Made by a program: the position numbers and the translations under genes
Part shown: in pieces, positions 1 through 8,305 of the stretch
How positions within the stretch are numbered: position 1 is the stretch's first letter
How the letters are laid out: each line of letters starts with the position of its first letter
Source: GCA-2733415 sp049609325
GTDB lineage: Bacteria; Bacteroidota; Bacteroidia; Flavobacteriales; Flavobacteriaceae
Reading direction: 5' to 3'
DNA length: 29,156 bases
Assembly (NCBI GenBank): GCA_049609325.1
Contig: JBMYYK010000028.1
Span: 1-29,156, forward strand
The notes under the pieces: model-generated
Told to the model about the DNA's origin: nothing
The model's database searches: none
What the model saw: only the letters and a program-made list of their open reading frames with translations

Positions 1-919
1 GTAACGCCAATCCTGCTACTAACAGTAATGCCGATACCCCTTGAACAATTAATCCAAATTTTTCTTTATCAGAACGCTTAGCATCTTCTTCAACAGTATA
101 GTTTTCAATTATTCTTGACGCTATTTCTGGCAATTTAGCACCGAAACCAAAGGCTCCTGTTAATTCTAACACAATTGCTGTTAATACTCCAGAAACAAAT
201 ACTGGTAGTGTAATAATTTTCATTTGGTTAAAGAACTCAACAAAGTTCCATCCCATACGTTCACCAATCAATAAATTTTGTGGTTCTCCTACCAGCGTAC
301 ACACTCCACCTAAAGCGGTACCTACAACACCATGCATAATCAAACTACGCAAAAAGCTTCTAAACTGCTCTAAAGTTTCTCCGCTTAACTCATCTTTATC
401 TAATATTCCATCGTGGTCATAATCTGATGAACTTGAGTGGATTTTATGATACACCCCATAAAACCCGACCGCTACACTAATTAATACGGCAGTTACTGTT
501 AGCGCATCTAAAAACGCCGATAATACAGCTGACAGCACCAAAAACAATAAGGACAGTATAAGTTTAGATTTTACTTTGGTAAATATTTTACTAAAAATAT
601 ACATTAATAGTGGCTTCATAAAGTAAATTCCTGCCACCATAAATACCAGCAGGAGCACAACCTCTAAATTTTGATCTACTTCATGATACGCATTTTTAGC
701 ACTCGTTAAACCTAAGGCTACAATTTGTATAGCTAACAACCCTCCTGATTGCAGCGGATAACATTTTAATGCCATAGCTAAAGTGAATATAAATTCACCT
801 ATAAATAACCACGCACTAACCGTAGGATTAATAAAATATATTGGAATATTTATGATTAAAAACGTAATCATCACGTATTTAAACCATTTTGGACTGTTAC
901 CTAAAAAATATTTTAACAT
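1..919 (-). CDS. nhaB: Na+/H+ antiporter NhaB (5' part, truncated by the window edge)
   Basis: I translated this by hand from the ATG at 919-917. The frame is open to base 1, giving 306 codons with no stop. The N terminus (MLKYFLGNSPKWFKY), the stretch around FIFTLAMALKCYPLQSGG and the stretch AFLDALTVTAVLISVAVGFY match my memory of E. coli NhaB closely. NhaB is an inner-membrane antiporter that exports Na+ in exchange for H+. Several hydrophobic membrane segments alternate with short polar loops, and a GEPQNLLIGE loop typical of the ion-transporter superfamily is present. It lies 26 bp downstream of the dehydrogenase gene on the same strand and is probably cotranscribed with it. About the last third of the protein is outside the window. 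Confidence 0.88.
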   Translation of the reverse strand, partial: MLKYFLGNSPKWFKYVMITFLIINIPIYFINPTVSAWLFIGEFIFTLAMALKCYPLQSGGLLAIQIVALGLTSAKNAYHEVDQNLEVVLLLVFMVAGIYFMKPLLMYIFSKIFTKVKSKLILSLLFLVLSAVLSAFLDALTVTAVLISVAVGFYGVYHKIHSSSSDYDHDGILDKDELSGETLEQFRSFLRSLIMHGVVGTALGGVCTLVGEPQNLLIGERMGWNFVEFFNQMKIITLPVFVSGVLTAIVLELTGAFGFGAKLPEIASRIIENYTVEEDAKRSDKEKFGLIVQGVSALLLVAGLAL

Positions 920-945
920 AATTAATTCTGTTTCTTTGGGTTAAT

Positions 946-2178
946 TTACAACAACTGTTTTAATGCAATTTCAAATGCTGTTTTACATATTTCAGTTTTG
1001 CTATTATTTTTATCGTAAGTTTTTAGCAAGGCATTTTTAATAATATTTGATGTGTCATCAAAAATTGCTTTATCCTGCATTGGCTGTTCTACTCTTCCTT
1101 CCATTAAATATGCAAACACACGTGCAATACCACAATTTGAGACGAAGTCTGGCAACAAGCTCAAATGATTGTCAGTATATTCCATGATAGGACCGAAGAA
1201 AATTTCTTTATCTGCAAAAGGCACGTTTGCTCCTGGAGAAATGACTTCTAAACCTGTATCAATCATCTGTTGTACTTGCTCTTGAGACACTAATCTTGAA
1301 GCTGCGGCTGGTACAAATATTTCAGCTGGCAGACTCCATATTTTATCATTAATCTCTGCAAAAGGAATCATCTGTTCTGATGCAAGCTTATTACCATCTT
1401 TATTTAAAAACAAGCTCCTCATCTCTTCCATAGAAAACCCAGATTCATTTATCAAGCCTCCATCTTTATCAATTATACCAACAACCTTTGCTCCTAATTG
1501 TGTTAAGTAATACGCTGCTGCAGAGCCTACATTTCCGAACCCTTGCACTATGGCACGTTTTCCAGAAATATTCCCGCCATAAATAGTATAGTAATGCTTT
1601 ACCGCTTCTGCTACACCATACCCTGTTAGCATATCTGCTACAGTATATTTTCTATTGAGGTCTGGAGAAAAATTAGCATCTTCTATTACTTTAATTACCC
1701 CTTGTCTTAACTGACCAATTCTGTTGATTTTATCAGCTTCGGTTGGCTTAAAATGGCCATTAAAAATACCTTCTTGAGGGTGCCATACTCCACAACTTTC
1801 TGTAATTGGAATTACATCTTTGTCAGCATCAACGTTCAAATCACCACCAGTTCCATAATAATGCTTTAATAATGGCGTAACGGCTTTATACCAACGCTCT
1901 AAAACACCGCGTTTTCTTGGGTCATTCGGATCGAAGTTTATCCCTGATTTAGCTCCTCCAATAGCTGGTCCTGAAACGGTAAATTTCACCTCCATTGTTT
2001 TGGCTAATGACAATACCTCGTTTTTATTTAAACCTTTACGCATACGAGTACCACCACCTGCGGCACCGCCACGTAGCGAATTTATAACTGTCCACCCTTC
2101 GGCTTCTGTTTCTTGATCTTTCCAATGAAAAACAATTTCTGGTTGCTTTTCTTCATATTGTTTTAGTAAATCTTTCAT
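946..2178 (-). CDS. Glu/Leu/Phe/Val family amino-acid dehydrogenase
   Basis: This is a 410-residue NAD(P)-dependent amino-acid dehydrogenase that would catalyse reversible oxidative deamination to a 2-oxo acid. The N-terminal dimerisation/catalytic domain (about 25-150) has a GGGTRM stretch (41-46) resembling leucine dehydrogenases. It also has the two lysines expected for substrate binding and catalysis, K65 and K77 (in GGAKSG), and the catalytic aspartate D113 in GGDLNVD. The Rossmann domain carries GFGNVGS at 213-219. The substrate cannot be decided from sequence: glutamate, leucine and valine all remain possible. The next gene downstream is nhaB, 26 bp away. The start codon at 2178 fits the family's N terminus. 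Confidence 0.85.
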   Translation of the reverse strand: MKDLLKQYEEKQPEIVFHWKDQETEAEGWTVINSLRGGAAGGGTRMRKGLNKNEVLSLAKTMEVKFTVSGPAIGGAKSGINFDPNDPRKRGVLERWYKAVTPLLKHYYGTGGDLNVDADKDVIPITESCGVWHPQEGIFNGHFKPTEADKINRIGQLRQGVIKVIEDANFSPDLNRKYTVADMLTGYGVAEAVKHYYTIYGGNISGKRAIVQGFGNVGSAAAYYLTQLGAKVVGIIDKDGGLINESGFSMEEMRSLFLNKDGNKLASEQMIPFAEINDKIWSLPAEIFVPAAASRLVSQEQVQQMIDTGLEVISPGANVPFADKEIFFGPIMEYTDNHLSLLPDFVSNCGIARVFAYLMEGRVEQPMQDKAIFDDTSNIIKNALLKTYDKNNSKTEICKTAFEIALKQLL

Positions 2179-2331
2179 GATTTATTTTGCTTTAACTATA
2201 GTTTGAATGAATTAAACTGCCTGATATTCACGGCAAAAAATTGATTTAGTATGTATTAATAACCCCCTAAAGGGCGTTAAAGCTGTTCCATGTATTGTGG
2301 TTATAATTTATAAGTAGCCAAAGATAACAAA

Positions 2332-3402
2332 CTAATTGCTATTATTTGCAAAATATACCACTCCAGATGAGTGGTTTTTTTGCGCTCCGGTAACAGAGGC
2401 CAAAACATTTACGTCTCCTCTTAATTTTAACACCCCTAGGAATCCAAATATCAATGCTTCTTTAAATTCTATCAACTTAGAATCTGGCATATGAATAGTA
2501 TGCTCTGATAACGATTGTATTCTATCGATCAAAAATGAATTATACATTCCGCCTCCGGTAATTAACACCTTTCCTTTACTAACAAATTGTTTACTTATCT
2601 GAATAGCACAATGCTCTACAAATGTTCTTAAAATATCCGCAACAGGTAACTTACTCTTATCAATTAAAGGAAAAATAGTTGCTTTAACCCACTCCAACCC
2701 CAATGATTTAGGAAAATTCATTTGATAAAACTCTAAAGCATTTAACTCTTTCAAAAGATTAACATCTACCTGACCTGAAGACGCAATTTGTCCGCCATCA
2801 TCATAAGATTTTCCTAGTTGTTGCATGTAATGATTAAGAACAATATTTACCGGACACACATCATAAGCAATGCGTTTATTACCATCATTTGTTGAAATAT
2901 TTGAAAATCCACCTAAATTCAAACAATAGGTAAATTCAGAAAACAGCAGCTCATCTCCTATAGGCACTAATGGCGCTCCTTGTCCGCCTAGCTCTACATC
3001 TTGAACTCTAAAATCACACACAACCGTTTGCTGTAACACTTCTGATAATTTCTTCAAATTACCCATTTGAAATGTTATGCCATGTTCTGGCTGATGTAAA
3101 ATTGTATGCCCATGAGAACAAACCGCATCAATTTTCTCTAACTTGAATTTCGCTATAAAATCTTGTATAACCTCAGCTAAAAACACCGTATAATTAACAT
3201 CTAAAGTTTCTAGTTCCGATGTTTTATAATTGATTGCTTCTCGTAATTTCTGTTCCCAAGCTGGTGAATAAGCAATCGTTTCGCCGTAAATAATATCATA
3301 GGTCCATGTATTAGCATATTTAAAATGAAGATAGGCCACATCAACACCATCCAACGATGTGCCAGACATCACTCCAATTACATAATACTCATCTTTAACC
3401 AT
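2332..3402 (-). CDS. anmK: Anhydro-N-acetylmuramic acid kinase
   Basis: A 356-residue enzyme of the ASKHA sugar-kinase fold. It phosphorylates and hydrolyses 1,6-anhydro-MurNAc to MurNAc-6-phosphate during cytoplasmic cell-wall recycling. The N terminus holds the family signature VIGVMSGTSLDGVDVA. Further family motifs follow: SHGHTILHQP near residue 96, LNLGGFSNIS near 162, YDVCPVN near 180, and the nucleotide-binding ITGGG near residue 282. Length is normal for the family. It is divergent from the acyl-CoA dehydrogenase gene. A TATATTTG -7 element lies 25 bp upstream of the ATG. Confidence 0.95.
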   Translation of the reverse strand: MVKDEYYVIGVMSGTSLDGVDVAYLHFKYANTWTYDIIYGETIAYSPAWEQKLREAINYKTSELETLDVNYTVFLAEVIQDFIAKFKLEKIDAVCSHGHTILHQPEHGITFQMGNLKKLSEVLQQTVVCDFRVQDVELGGQGAPLVPIGDELLFSEFTYCLNLGGFSNISTNDGNKRIAYDVCPVNIVLNHYMQQLGKSYDDGGQIASSGQVDVNLLKELNALEFYQMNFPKSLGLEWVKATIFPLIDKSKLPVADILRTFVEHCAIQISKQFVSKGKVLITGGGMYNSFLIDRIQSLSEHTIHMPDSKLIEFKEALIFGFLGVLKLRGDVNVLASVTGAQKNHSSGVVYFANNSN

Positions 3403-3426
3403 AACACTATCATATACGATTTACAA

Positions 3427-3434
3427 CAAATATA
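3427..3434 (-). promoter_or_regulatory. Candidate anmK promoter (-7 element)
   Basis: Reading the minus strand, TATATTTG matches the Bacteroidetes TAnnTTTG element exactly. The implied transcript start is near 3420, about 18 nt before the anmK ATG. I see no convincing -33 TTG, so the call rests on the -7 element and its position. Confidence 0.5.
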
Positions 3435-3541
3435 GATATTCTAGAGCATTAAATTTACCCTTCATTACTCAACATTTTCGAACTGATTTCCTAAGCCTAA
3501 GGATATTAGCTGAATACTTATAAAAATCAAGAGAAATCTCT

Positions 3542-3549
3542 TATATTTG
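3542..3549 (+). promoter_or_regulatory. Candidate acyl-CoA dehydrogenase promoter (-7 element)
   Basis: TATATTTG matches TAnnTTTG exactly and lies 39 bp before the ATG at 3589, implying a leader of roughly 35 nt. The leader is A-rich with no Shine-Dalgarno sequence, as is common in this phylum. No clear -33 TTG is visible. Confidence 0.5.
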
Positions 3550-3588
3550 TGACTTTCTTATAAAAAACACATACAAAAACATATAAAA

Positions 3589-4731
3589 ATGGATTTTAAT
3601 CTTACAGAAGAACATATTATGATTCGTGATGCCGCAAGAGATTTTGCGCAGACTGAATTATTGCCAGGAGTAATTGAAAGAGATGACAAACAAGAATTCC
3701 CACAGGAACTTGTTAAAAAAATGGGGGATTTAGGATTCATGGGAATCATGGTTGACCCAAAATATGGAGGAAGTGGAATGGATGCCACTTCTTATGTATT
3801 AATCATGGAAGAGTTATCAAAAATTGACGCTTCTGCTTCTGTAATGGTTTCTGTAAACAACTCATTAGTATGCTACGGTTTAGAAGCATTTGGAACTGAA
3901 GCTCAAAAAGAAAAATATTTAACCAAATTAGCTACTGGTGAATGTATTGGTGCGTTTTGTTTAAGTGAACCAGAAGCGGGTTCTGATGCTACTTCTCAAA
4001 GCACAACTGCTATTGACAAAGGTGATCACTATGTGCTTAACGGAACTAAAAACTGGATTACAAACGGTGGTCGTGCAGAAGTCTATTTAGTTATCGCTCA
4101 AACAGACAGAGAAAAAGGACACAGAGGAATCAATGCATTTATTGTAGAAAAAGGCATGGAAGGATTTGATATTGGTCCTAAAGAAGATAAATTAGGAATT
4201 AGAGGTTCTGACACGCATACTTTACAATTTAACGACGTAAAAGTCCCTAAAGAAAATAGAATTGGTGATGACGGATTTGGATTCAAATTTGCGATGAAAA
4301 CTTTATCTGGTGGGCGTATCGGAATCGCCTCTCAAGCTTTAGGAATTGCATCTGGTGCTTATGAGTTAGCATTAAAATATTCAAAAGAACGTAAAGCGTT
4401 TGGAACTGAAATTTGCAACCATCAAGCTATTGCATTCAAATTAGCAGACATGGCTACAGAAATTGAAGCTGCACGTTTATTAGTTATGAAAGCTGCTTGG
4501 GATAAAGACCAAGGTAATAACTACGATATGAGTAGTGCTATGGCAAAATTATACGCTAGTAAAGTGGCGATGGAACAAACTGTAGAAGCTGTACAAATTC
4601 ACGGTGGTAATGGTTTTGTAAAAGAATACCACGTTGAGCGTTTAATGCGTGATGCAAAAATCACTCAAATTTACGAAGGAACTTCAGAAATTCAGAAAAT
4701 TGTTATTTCAAGAGGTGTGATAAAAGGCTAA
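3589..4731 (+). CDS. Acyl-CoA dehydrogenase
   Basis: A 380-residue FAD enzyme that introduces the alpha-beta double bond into acyl-CoA. It has the full three-domain family layout: N-terminal helical domain (1-115), beta domain with the signature CLSEPEAGSDATS (about 128-140), and C-terminal helical domain. QIYEGTSEIQ near residues 362-371 carries the presumed catalytic glutamate and is typical of short- and branched-chain acyl-CoA dehydrogenases. Chain-length specificity cannot be assigned. It is a single-gene unit with its own upstream promoter element and a perfect terminator 23 bp after the stop codon. The 76-residue reverse-strand frame over its start is a shadow. Confidence 0.93.
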   Translation: MDFNLTEEHIMIRDAARDFAQTELLPGVIERDDKQEFPQELVKKMGDLGFMGIMVDPKYGGSGMDATSYVLIMEELSKIDASASVMVSVNNSLVCYGLEAFGTEAQKEKYLTKLATGECIGAFCLSEPEAGSDATSQSTTAIDKGDHYVLNGTKNWITNGGRAEVYLVIAQTDREKGHRGINAFIVEKGMEGFDIGPKEDKLGIRGSDTHTLQFNDVKVPKENRIGDDGFGFKFAMKTLSGGRIGIASQALGIASGAYELALKYSKERKAFGTEICNHQAIAFKLADMATEIEAARLLVMKAAWDKDQGNNYDMSSAMAKLYASKVAMEQTVEAVQIHGGNGFVKEYHVERLMRDAKITQIYEGTSEIQKIVISRGVIKG

Positions 4732-4753
4732 ACTTTTAATTACATATAAGCAT

Positions 4754-4783
4754 AAAAAAGACCGCTAATTAGCGGTCTTTTTT
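4754..4783. terminator. Bidirectional rho-independent terminator
   Basis: A perfect 30-bp palindrome with a GACCGCTA core arm and A6/T6 ends. It can stop transcription of the acyl-CoA dehydrogenase gene from the left and of the sigma-factor operon (ending at 4817) from the right. Confidence 0.9.
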
Positions 4784-4816
4784 ATTAACTAAACTTCCTA
4801 GGCTTGTTCAATAAAG

Positions 4817-5830
4817 TTAATCCATATCAAATCTAATTCCTAATGAGATGTTATTTTGCTTAGCATTAGGACTTGAAAACAATGGATTCAAATCATATTT
4901 TGTATACAGTCCAACTGCACCCCATGACACATAACCACTTAAACCATACACAAAGTCGTTAGCGTTAAAATCATCTTTTTGTTTATCTCTTTCCTTATCG
5001 CCATCAATACTATACTTTAATTTCTGACGTGTACCTATTCGTAAACCTGCATACCCCCCTATACCAACTTTAAACTTTTTTCGCGTAGAATAACGAAAAT
5101 AATGCTCTCTTTCAATTTTCTTTGATGGTCCAAACTCAAAATGTATAGGAAGCACCAAATTTGTAAAACGAATTTTAGATTTTCTTAATTCATGTGGAAA
5201 CGTTTCTAAGGTTGTAACATCGCCATTCCTAACAAAATACTGATTATTCTTAGGCTTTAAACTATTATATTGTAATGACACTCCATATTTAAAACGCAAC
5301 CAATTGGACTCTTCAAACACACGAGTTCGCCATGCAAAACCTAATTCAAAAAAACGAGATCCTGCTGCTTTATATTCCGAATCATTTAATGATTTACCTT
5401 CTTGAATTGCGTTATTAAACCCCACTGCCACAACAATATCAGTATAGGTTCTTTTATCGCGTTTTCTTTTTTTATCTGGATTGATATTAATTATTCCTTT
5501 TCCTCCTATTGTAATTGAAAGTTTCCCGTCTATTCCTTCTGTGCCATTTTTTATATCAGTAACTTTTCTTTGAATTACGTAAGCATATTTAGTTGCGACT
5601 TCTTTTTTTAATTCACTCGCTTCTTCTAAAGAAATTTCTTCGTTATCTAATTTTACATTTATTTCTTCAATGTCTCTTTTCATTAACTCTTTCTGCTTCA
5701 TAACAACTTTATCTATTCGTTGTTGCATTTCGAGTGTTATTGAATCTTTTTTTACTTCTTCTTGCGCAACTATAGGCGCAGCTAAACATAGCATCATTAT
5801 TACAATGAGCTTTCTTGTACAAATTAACAT
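4817..5830 (-). CDS. Exported coiled-coil and outer-membrane beta-barrel protein, function unknown
   Basis: A 337-residue protein I do not recognise as a named gene. It starts with a signal peptide (hydrophobic 8-22, likely cleavage after IVAQ). A charged helical region rich in E and K (about 28-92) follows and is likely coiled coil. The rest is a barrel-like domain of alternating aromatic and polar strands (about 130-337), resembling small outer-membrane barrels of Bacteroidetes. The chain ends in IRFDMD rather than a classic terminal aromatic. It is third in a unit with an ECF sigma factor and a membrane anti-sigma-like protein, 48 bp after the latter, so it may be part of the sensed or regulated envelope machinery. 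That role is inferred from position only. Confidence 0.65.
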   Translation of the reverse strand: MLICTRKLIVIMMLCLAAPIVAQEEVKKDSITLEMQQRIDKVVMKQKELMKRDIEEINVKLDNEEISLEEASELKKEVATKYAYVIQRKVTDIKNGTEGIDGKLSITIGGKGIININPDKKRKRDKRTYTDIVVAVGFNNAIQEGKSLNDSEYKAAGSRFFELGFAWRTRVFEESNWLRFKYGVSLQYNSLKPKNNQYFVRNGDVTTLETFPHELRKSKIRFTNLVLPIHFEFGPSKKIEREHYFRYSTRKKFKVGIGGYAGLRIGTRQKLKYSIDGDKERDKQKDDFNANDFVYGLSGYVSWGAVGLYTKYDLNPLFSSPNAKQNNISLGIRFDMD

Positions 5831-5878
5831 AACTGTTCGTTTTTTAAATTAAAATTGATTGATGATGATTCTTGGTAA

Positions 5879-6649
5879 TTAATTCTCATTTCGCTTTACC
5901 ACAGCGGTTTTAGTTTTCTGAAACCCGCGCTTAAGTTTATTAAAAACATTTGCTTTGAAAGACAAATCAAGCTCCTGTTCAACATCGGCTAATAAAGCAT
6001 CCGGATCAACAGTAATAGCAGACTTATTTGAAATTTCTTTAGTAGTTTCTTGACGAAGCTCTTGAGTTGCTAACGCTAATAACATATCTACTTCATTATC
6101 TAGATCATTATTACCGGTATCCGCTAATGTCTCTACTATAGAACTTTCATTTCTAACTGTATCTTCATGAGCAACAAGTGTCTTTTGCTCTATACTTTTC
6201 AATGGTTTGTTATTTAATTTAGGTGCAAATTGATTCTGTGCTATTTTTACAGGCGACAACTTTTTTATAGACCCCTCAGTATTTCTATTTTCTATGTTAT
6301 TAATATTGGATAATGAATTTTCTACTATTATAAACTCGTTTGTAGAAGCTTGTGAATCTTCATCTGTAGTAGTCTTTATAAAGTCAGATGACTTTATAAT
6401 AACATTATTGTCAGTTTCAACAACTGTTTGAACCTCATCTATTGTTGACGAATTTGAATTTATAAAAAACATTACACTCCCCAACAACACCATTATACTT
6501 GCTGCTATACTATAATAGACATATTTGTTGACAGGTGAAATTTCTTCGTTAGCATCTAACATACCTTCCAATCTATCCCATGAAGTTGAACTCGGCTGAA
6601 TAGATCTTTTTTCAAGTATCTTTTTTATATGTTCATCGTGTTGTTCCAT
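5879..6649 (-). CDS. Single-pass membrane protein, probable anti-sigma factor
   Basis: A 256-residue protein with a short cytoplasmic head (1-40), which contains SSTSWDRLEGML, one transmembrane helix at about 43-63, and a long low-complexity Ser/Thr/Asn-rich region. The conserved-looking C-terminal block (about 215-256) includes DVEQELDLSFKANVF and a basic tail. The gene overlaps the ECF sigma gene by 17 bp, so the two are translationally linked. Placement and topology suggest an anti-sigma role. No ZAS zinc motif or FecR domain is visible, so the call is by context. The C-terminal block recalls flavobacterial hypothetical proteins found beside sigma genes. Confidence 0.6.
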   Translation of the reverse strand: MEQHDEHIKKILEKRSIQPSSTSWDRLEGMLDANEEISPVNKYVYYSIAASIMVLLGSVMFFINSNSSTIDEVQTVVETDNNVIIKSSDFIKTTTDEDSQASTNEFIIVENSLSNINNIENRNTEGSIKKLSPVKIAQNQFAPKLNNKPLKSIEQKTLVAHEDTVRNESSIVETLADTGNNDLDNEVDMLLALATQELRQETTKEISNKSAITVDPDALLADVEQELDLSFKANVFNKLKRGFQKTKTAVVKRNEN

Positions 6650-7199
6650 ATTCCTTTATTTTTAAATGCGCTACTTTTTGTTGTAGTAATTTACGCGCTT
6701 TAAACAATTGTGATTTAGATGTGCTTTCTGATATCTCTAACATTTTTGCGATTTCTTGGTGCTTATAACCTTCAACTGCATACAGAATAAAAACCATTTT
6801 ATATCCTTTTGGCAACTCATCAATTAACGCCTGAATTTCAGCGACATCATAAGAAGACACTATTGTGTTCTCAGTATGTTCAGACACAGTTTCTATATTA
6901 TCTGTGAGTAACAGCTCTTTCTTTTTCCGATAATAAGAGATGCATTCATTCACCATAATTCGTCTTAACCAACCTTCAAAATTACCTCCATTTGAAAATG
7001 ATTTTAAGTTTTGAAACGCTTTAAAAAAAGCGGTTAACATAATATCTTCTGCTTCCTGAACATCTTTTACATAATACCTACAAACACTTAGCATCTTGGG
7101 CGCGTGTAGTTCATACAACTCTTTTTGTGCTGAGCGTGAATTTGCAATAGCTTTTGCTATGCATTGCTGTTCAGATTTATGTAATGAAATAATTTTCAA
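6633..7199 (-). CDS. ECF-family RNA polymerase sigma-70 factor
   Basis: A 188-residue alternative sigma factor. Region 2 (about 22-92) includes DVQEAEDIMLTAFFKAFQNL and the GWLRRIMVNECISYYRKKK helix. Region 4 (about 123-176) includes DELPKGYKMVFILYAVEGY and a helix-turn-helix (HQEIAKMLEISESTSKSQL) of the sigma-70 region 4 type. It lacks region 3, as ECF factors do. It leads an operon with an anti-sigma-like membrane protein and a barrel protein. An ECF-type promoter at 7228-7255 suggests it activates its own transcription. Confidence 0.92.
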   Translation of the reverse strand: MKIISLHKSEQQCIAKAIANSRSAQKELYELHAPKMLSVCRYYVKDVQEAEDIMLTAFFKAFQNLKSFSNGGNFEGWLRRIMVNECISYYRKKKELLLTDNIETVSEHTENTIVSSYDVAEIQALIDELPKGYKMVFILYAVEGYKHQEIAKMLEISESTSKSQLFKARKLLQQKVAHLKIKEYGTTR

Positions 7200-7227
7200 C
7201 AGTGTTAGTTTTCCGTTCTATTTATAA

Positions 7228-7255
7228 AGACGCAAAAATGATACAAAAGGTTGCC
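7228..7255 (-). promoter_or_regulatory. ECF-type promoter of the sigma operon (likely autoregulated)
   Basis: On the minus strand GGCAACC (7255-7249), a 16-nt spacer and CGTCT (7232-7228) sit 29 bp before the sigma ATG. This AACC ... CGTC layout is the classic form of many ECF promoters and is unlike the housekeeping TAnnTTTG element seen elsewhere in the window. Confidence 0.65.
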
Positions 7256-7270
7256 TCAGGTTGAAAAAAA

Positions 7271-8248
7271 TTATTTTTTACGTTCTATAACGTAATTCAC
7301 CATTGCAGTTAGTGATGTTTTATATGGAGATTCTGGGTAGCTTTCTAACAACTCTAAAGCTTCTTTCTGATAAGCTATCATTTTCTCAACAGCATAAGAT
7401 AACCCACCCTTTTCTTTCACATAAGCAATGACCTCTTTAACGCGTTTTGAGTTTTTGTTGTGCTTTTTTATAGAATTAATCAACCATGCTTTTTCTTTAG
7501 CATTAGAATTATTTAATGCGTAAATCAACGGTAAAGTCATCTTTTGTTCTTTGATATCAATACCTGTTGGCTTTCCTATTTTTGCAGAACCATAGTCAAA
7601 TAAATCATCTTTTATTTGAAACGCCATACCAATCAGTTCTCCAAATTTACGCATGTTTTCCACTTCCTCTTCTGAGCCATTAACAGCACAAGCTCCTAAA
7701 CTACAACATGCGGCTATTAACGTAGCCGTTTTTTGGCGAATGATTTCATAATACACGTCTTCAGTAATATCAAGCTTTCGAGCCTTTTCAATCTGTAACA
7801 ACTCACCTTCACTCATTTCTCTTACTGCTACCGAAATGATCTTTAACAAATCAAAATCACCATTATCAATTGAGAGCAATAAACCTTTAGACAGCAAATA
7901 ATCGCCAACCAAAACGGCAATCTTGTTTTTCCATAAAGCATTAATTGAAAAAAAGCCGCGACGTTTATCTGAGTCATCTACGACATCATCATGAACTAAG
8001 GTAGCGGTATGAATTAACTCGATTACTGATGCACCACGATAAGTGCGTTCATTTACAGATTCACCAGACACCATTTTCGCTACCAAAAACACAAACATTG
8101 GTCGCATTTGCTTTCCTTTACGGTTAACAATGTAATGGGTGATTTTGTTTAAAAGTGCTACTCTTGAAGTCATTGAGTTGGAAAACTTCTGTTCAAAAAG
8201 TTCCATCTCTTCGCGGATAGGTTGTTTTATTTGCTCAACAATTTTCAA
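7271..8248 (-). CDS. Polyprenyl (trans-isoprenyl) diphosphate synthase
   Basis: A 325-residue enzyme that condenses isopentenyl diphosphate onto an allylic diphosphate, releasing PPi. The product is probably the menaquinone side chain. The first aspartate-rich motif is DDVVD (87-91) and the second is DDLFD (214-218); the upstream GKQMRP at 45-50 is the IPP-binding region. Residues 4 and 5 before the first motif are T83 and A82. These are small, which allows chain growth beyond C20, so an ispB/hepT-like role fits. Exact chain length cannot be read. It follows rlmN by 57 bp on the same strand but has its own candidate promoter. Confidence 0.9.
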   Translation of the reverse strand: MKIVEQIKQPIREEMELFEQKFSNSMTSRVALLNKITHYIVNRKGKQMRPMFVFLVAKMVSGESVNERTYRGASVIELIHTATLVHDDVVDDSDKRRGFFSINALWKNKIAVLVGDYLLSKGLLLSIDNGDFDLLKIISVAVREMSEGELLQIEKARKLDITEDVYYEIIRQKTATLIAACCSLGACAVNGSEEEVENMRKFGELIGMAFQIKDDLFDYGSAKIGKPTGIDIKEQKMTLPLIYALNNSNAKEKAWLINSIKKHNKNSKRVKEVIAYVKEKGGLSYAVEKMIAYQKEALELLESYPESPYKTSLTAMVNYVIERKK

Positions 8249-8274
8249 GTGTTCTGTGCGTTAAATCTACACTA

Positions 8275-8301
8275 CAAACTTAGTGAAAAAATAATTGCAA
8301 A
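8275..8301 (-). promoter_or_regulatory. Candidate promoter of the polyprenyl synthase gene
   Basis: On the minus strand TTTG (8301-8298), 15 nt, then TAAGTTTG (8282-8275), an exact TAnnTTTG match, 26 bp before the ATG. The spacing is shorter than the usual 17-23, so the -33 half is less certain. Confidence 0.5.
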
Positions 8302-8305
8302 AAGA

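Noticed and set aside
2262..2279. Inverted repeat AACCCCCTAAAGGGCGTT between anmK and the dehydrogenase gene as a terminator
   Set aside because: The stem has an internal G-G mismatch and no T run follows on either strand.
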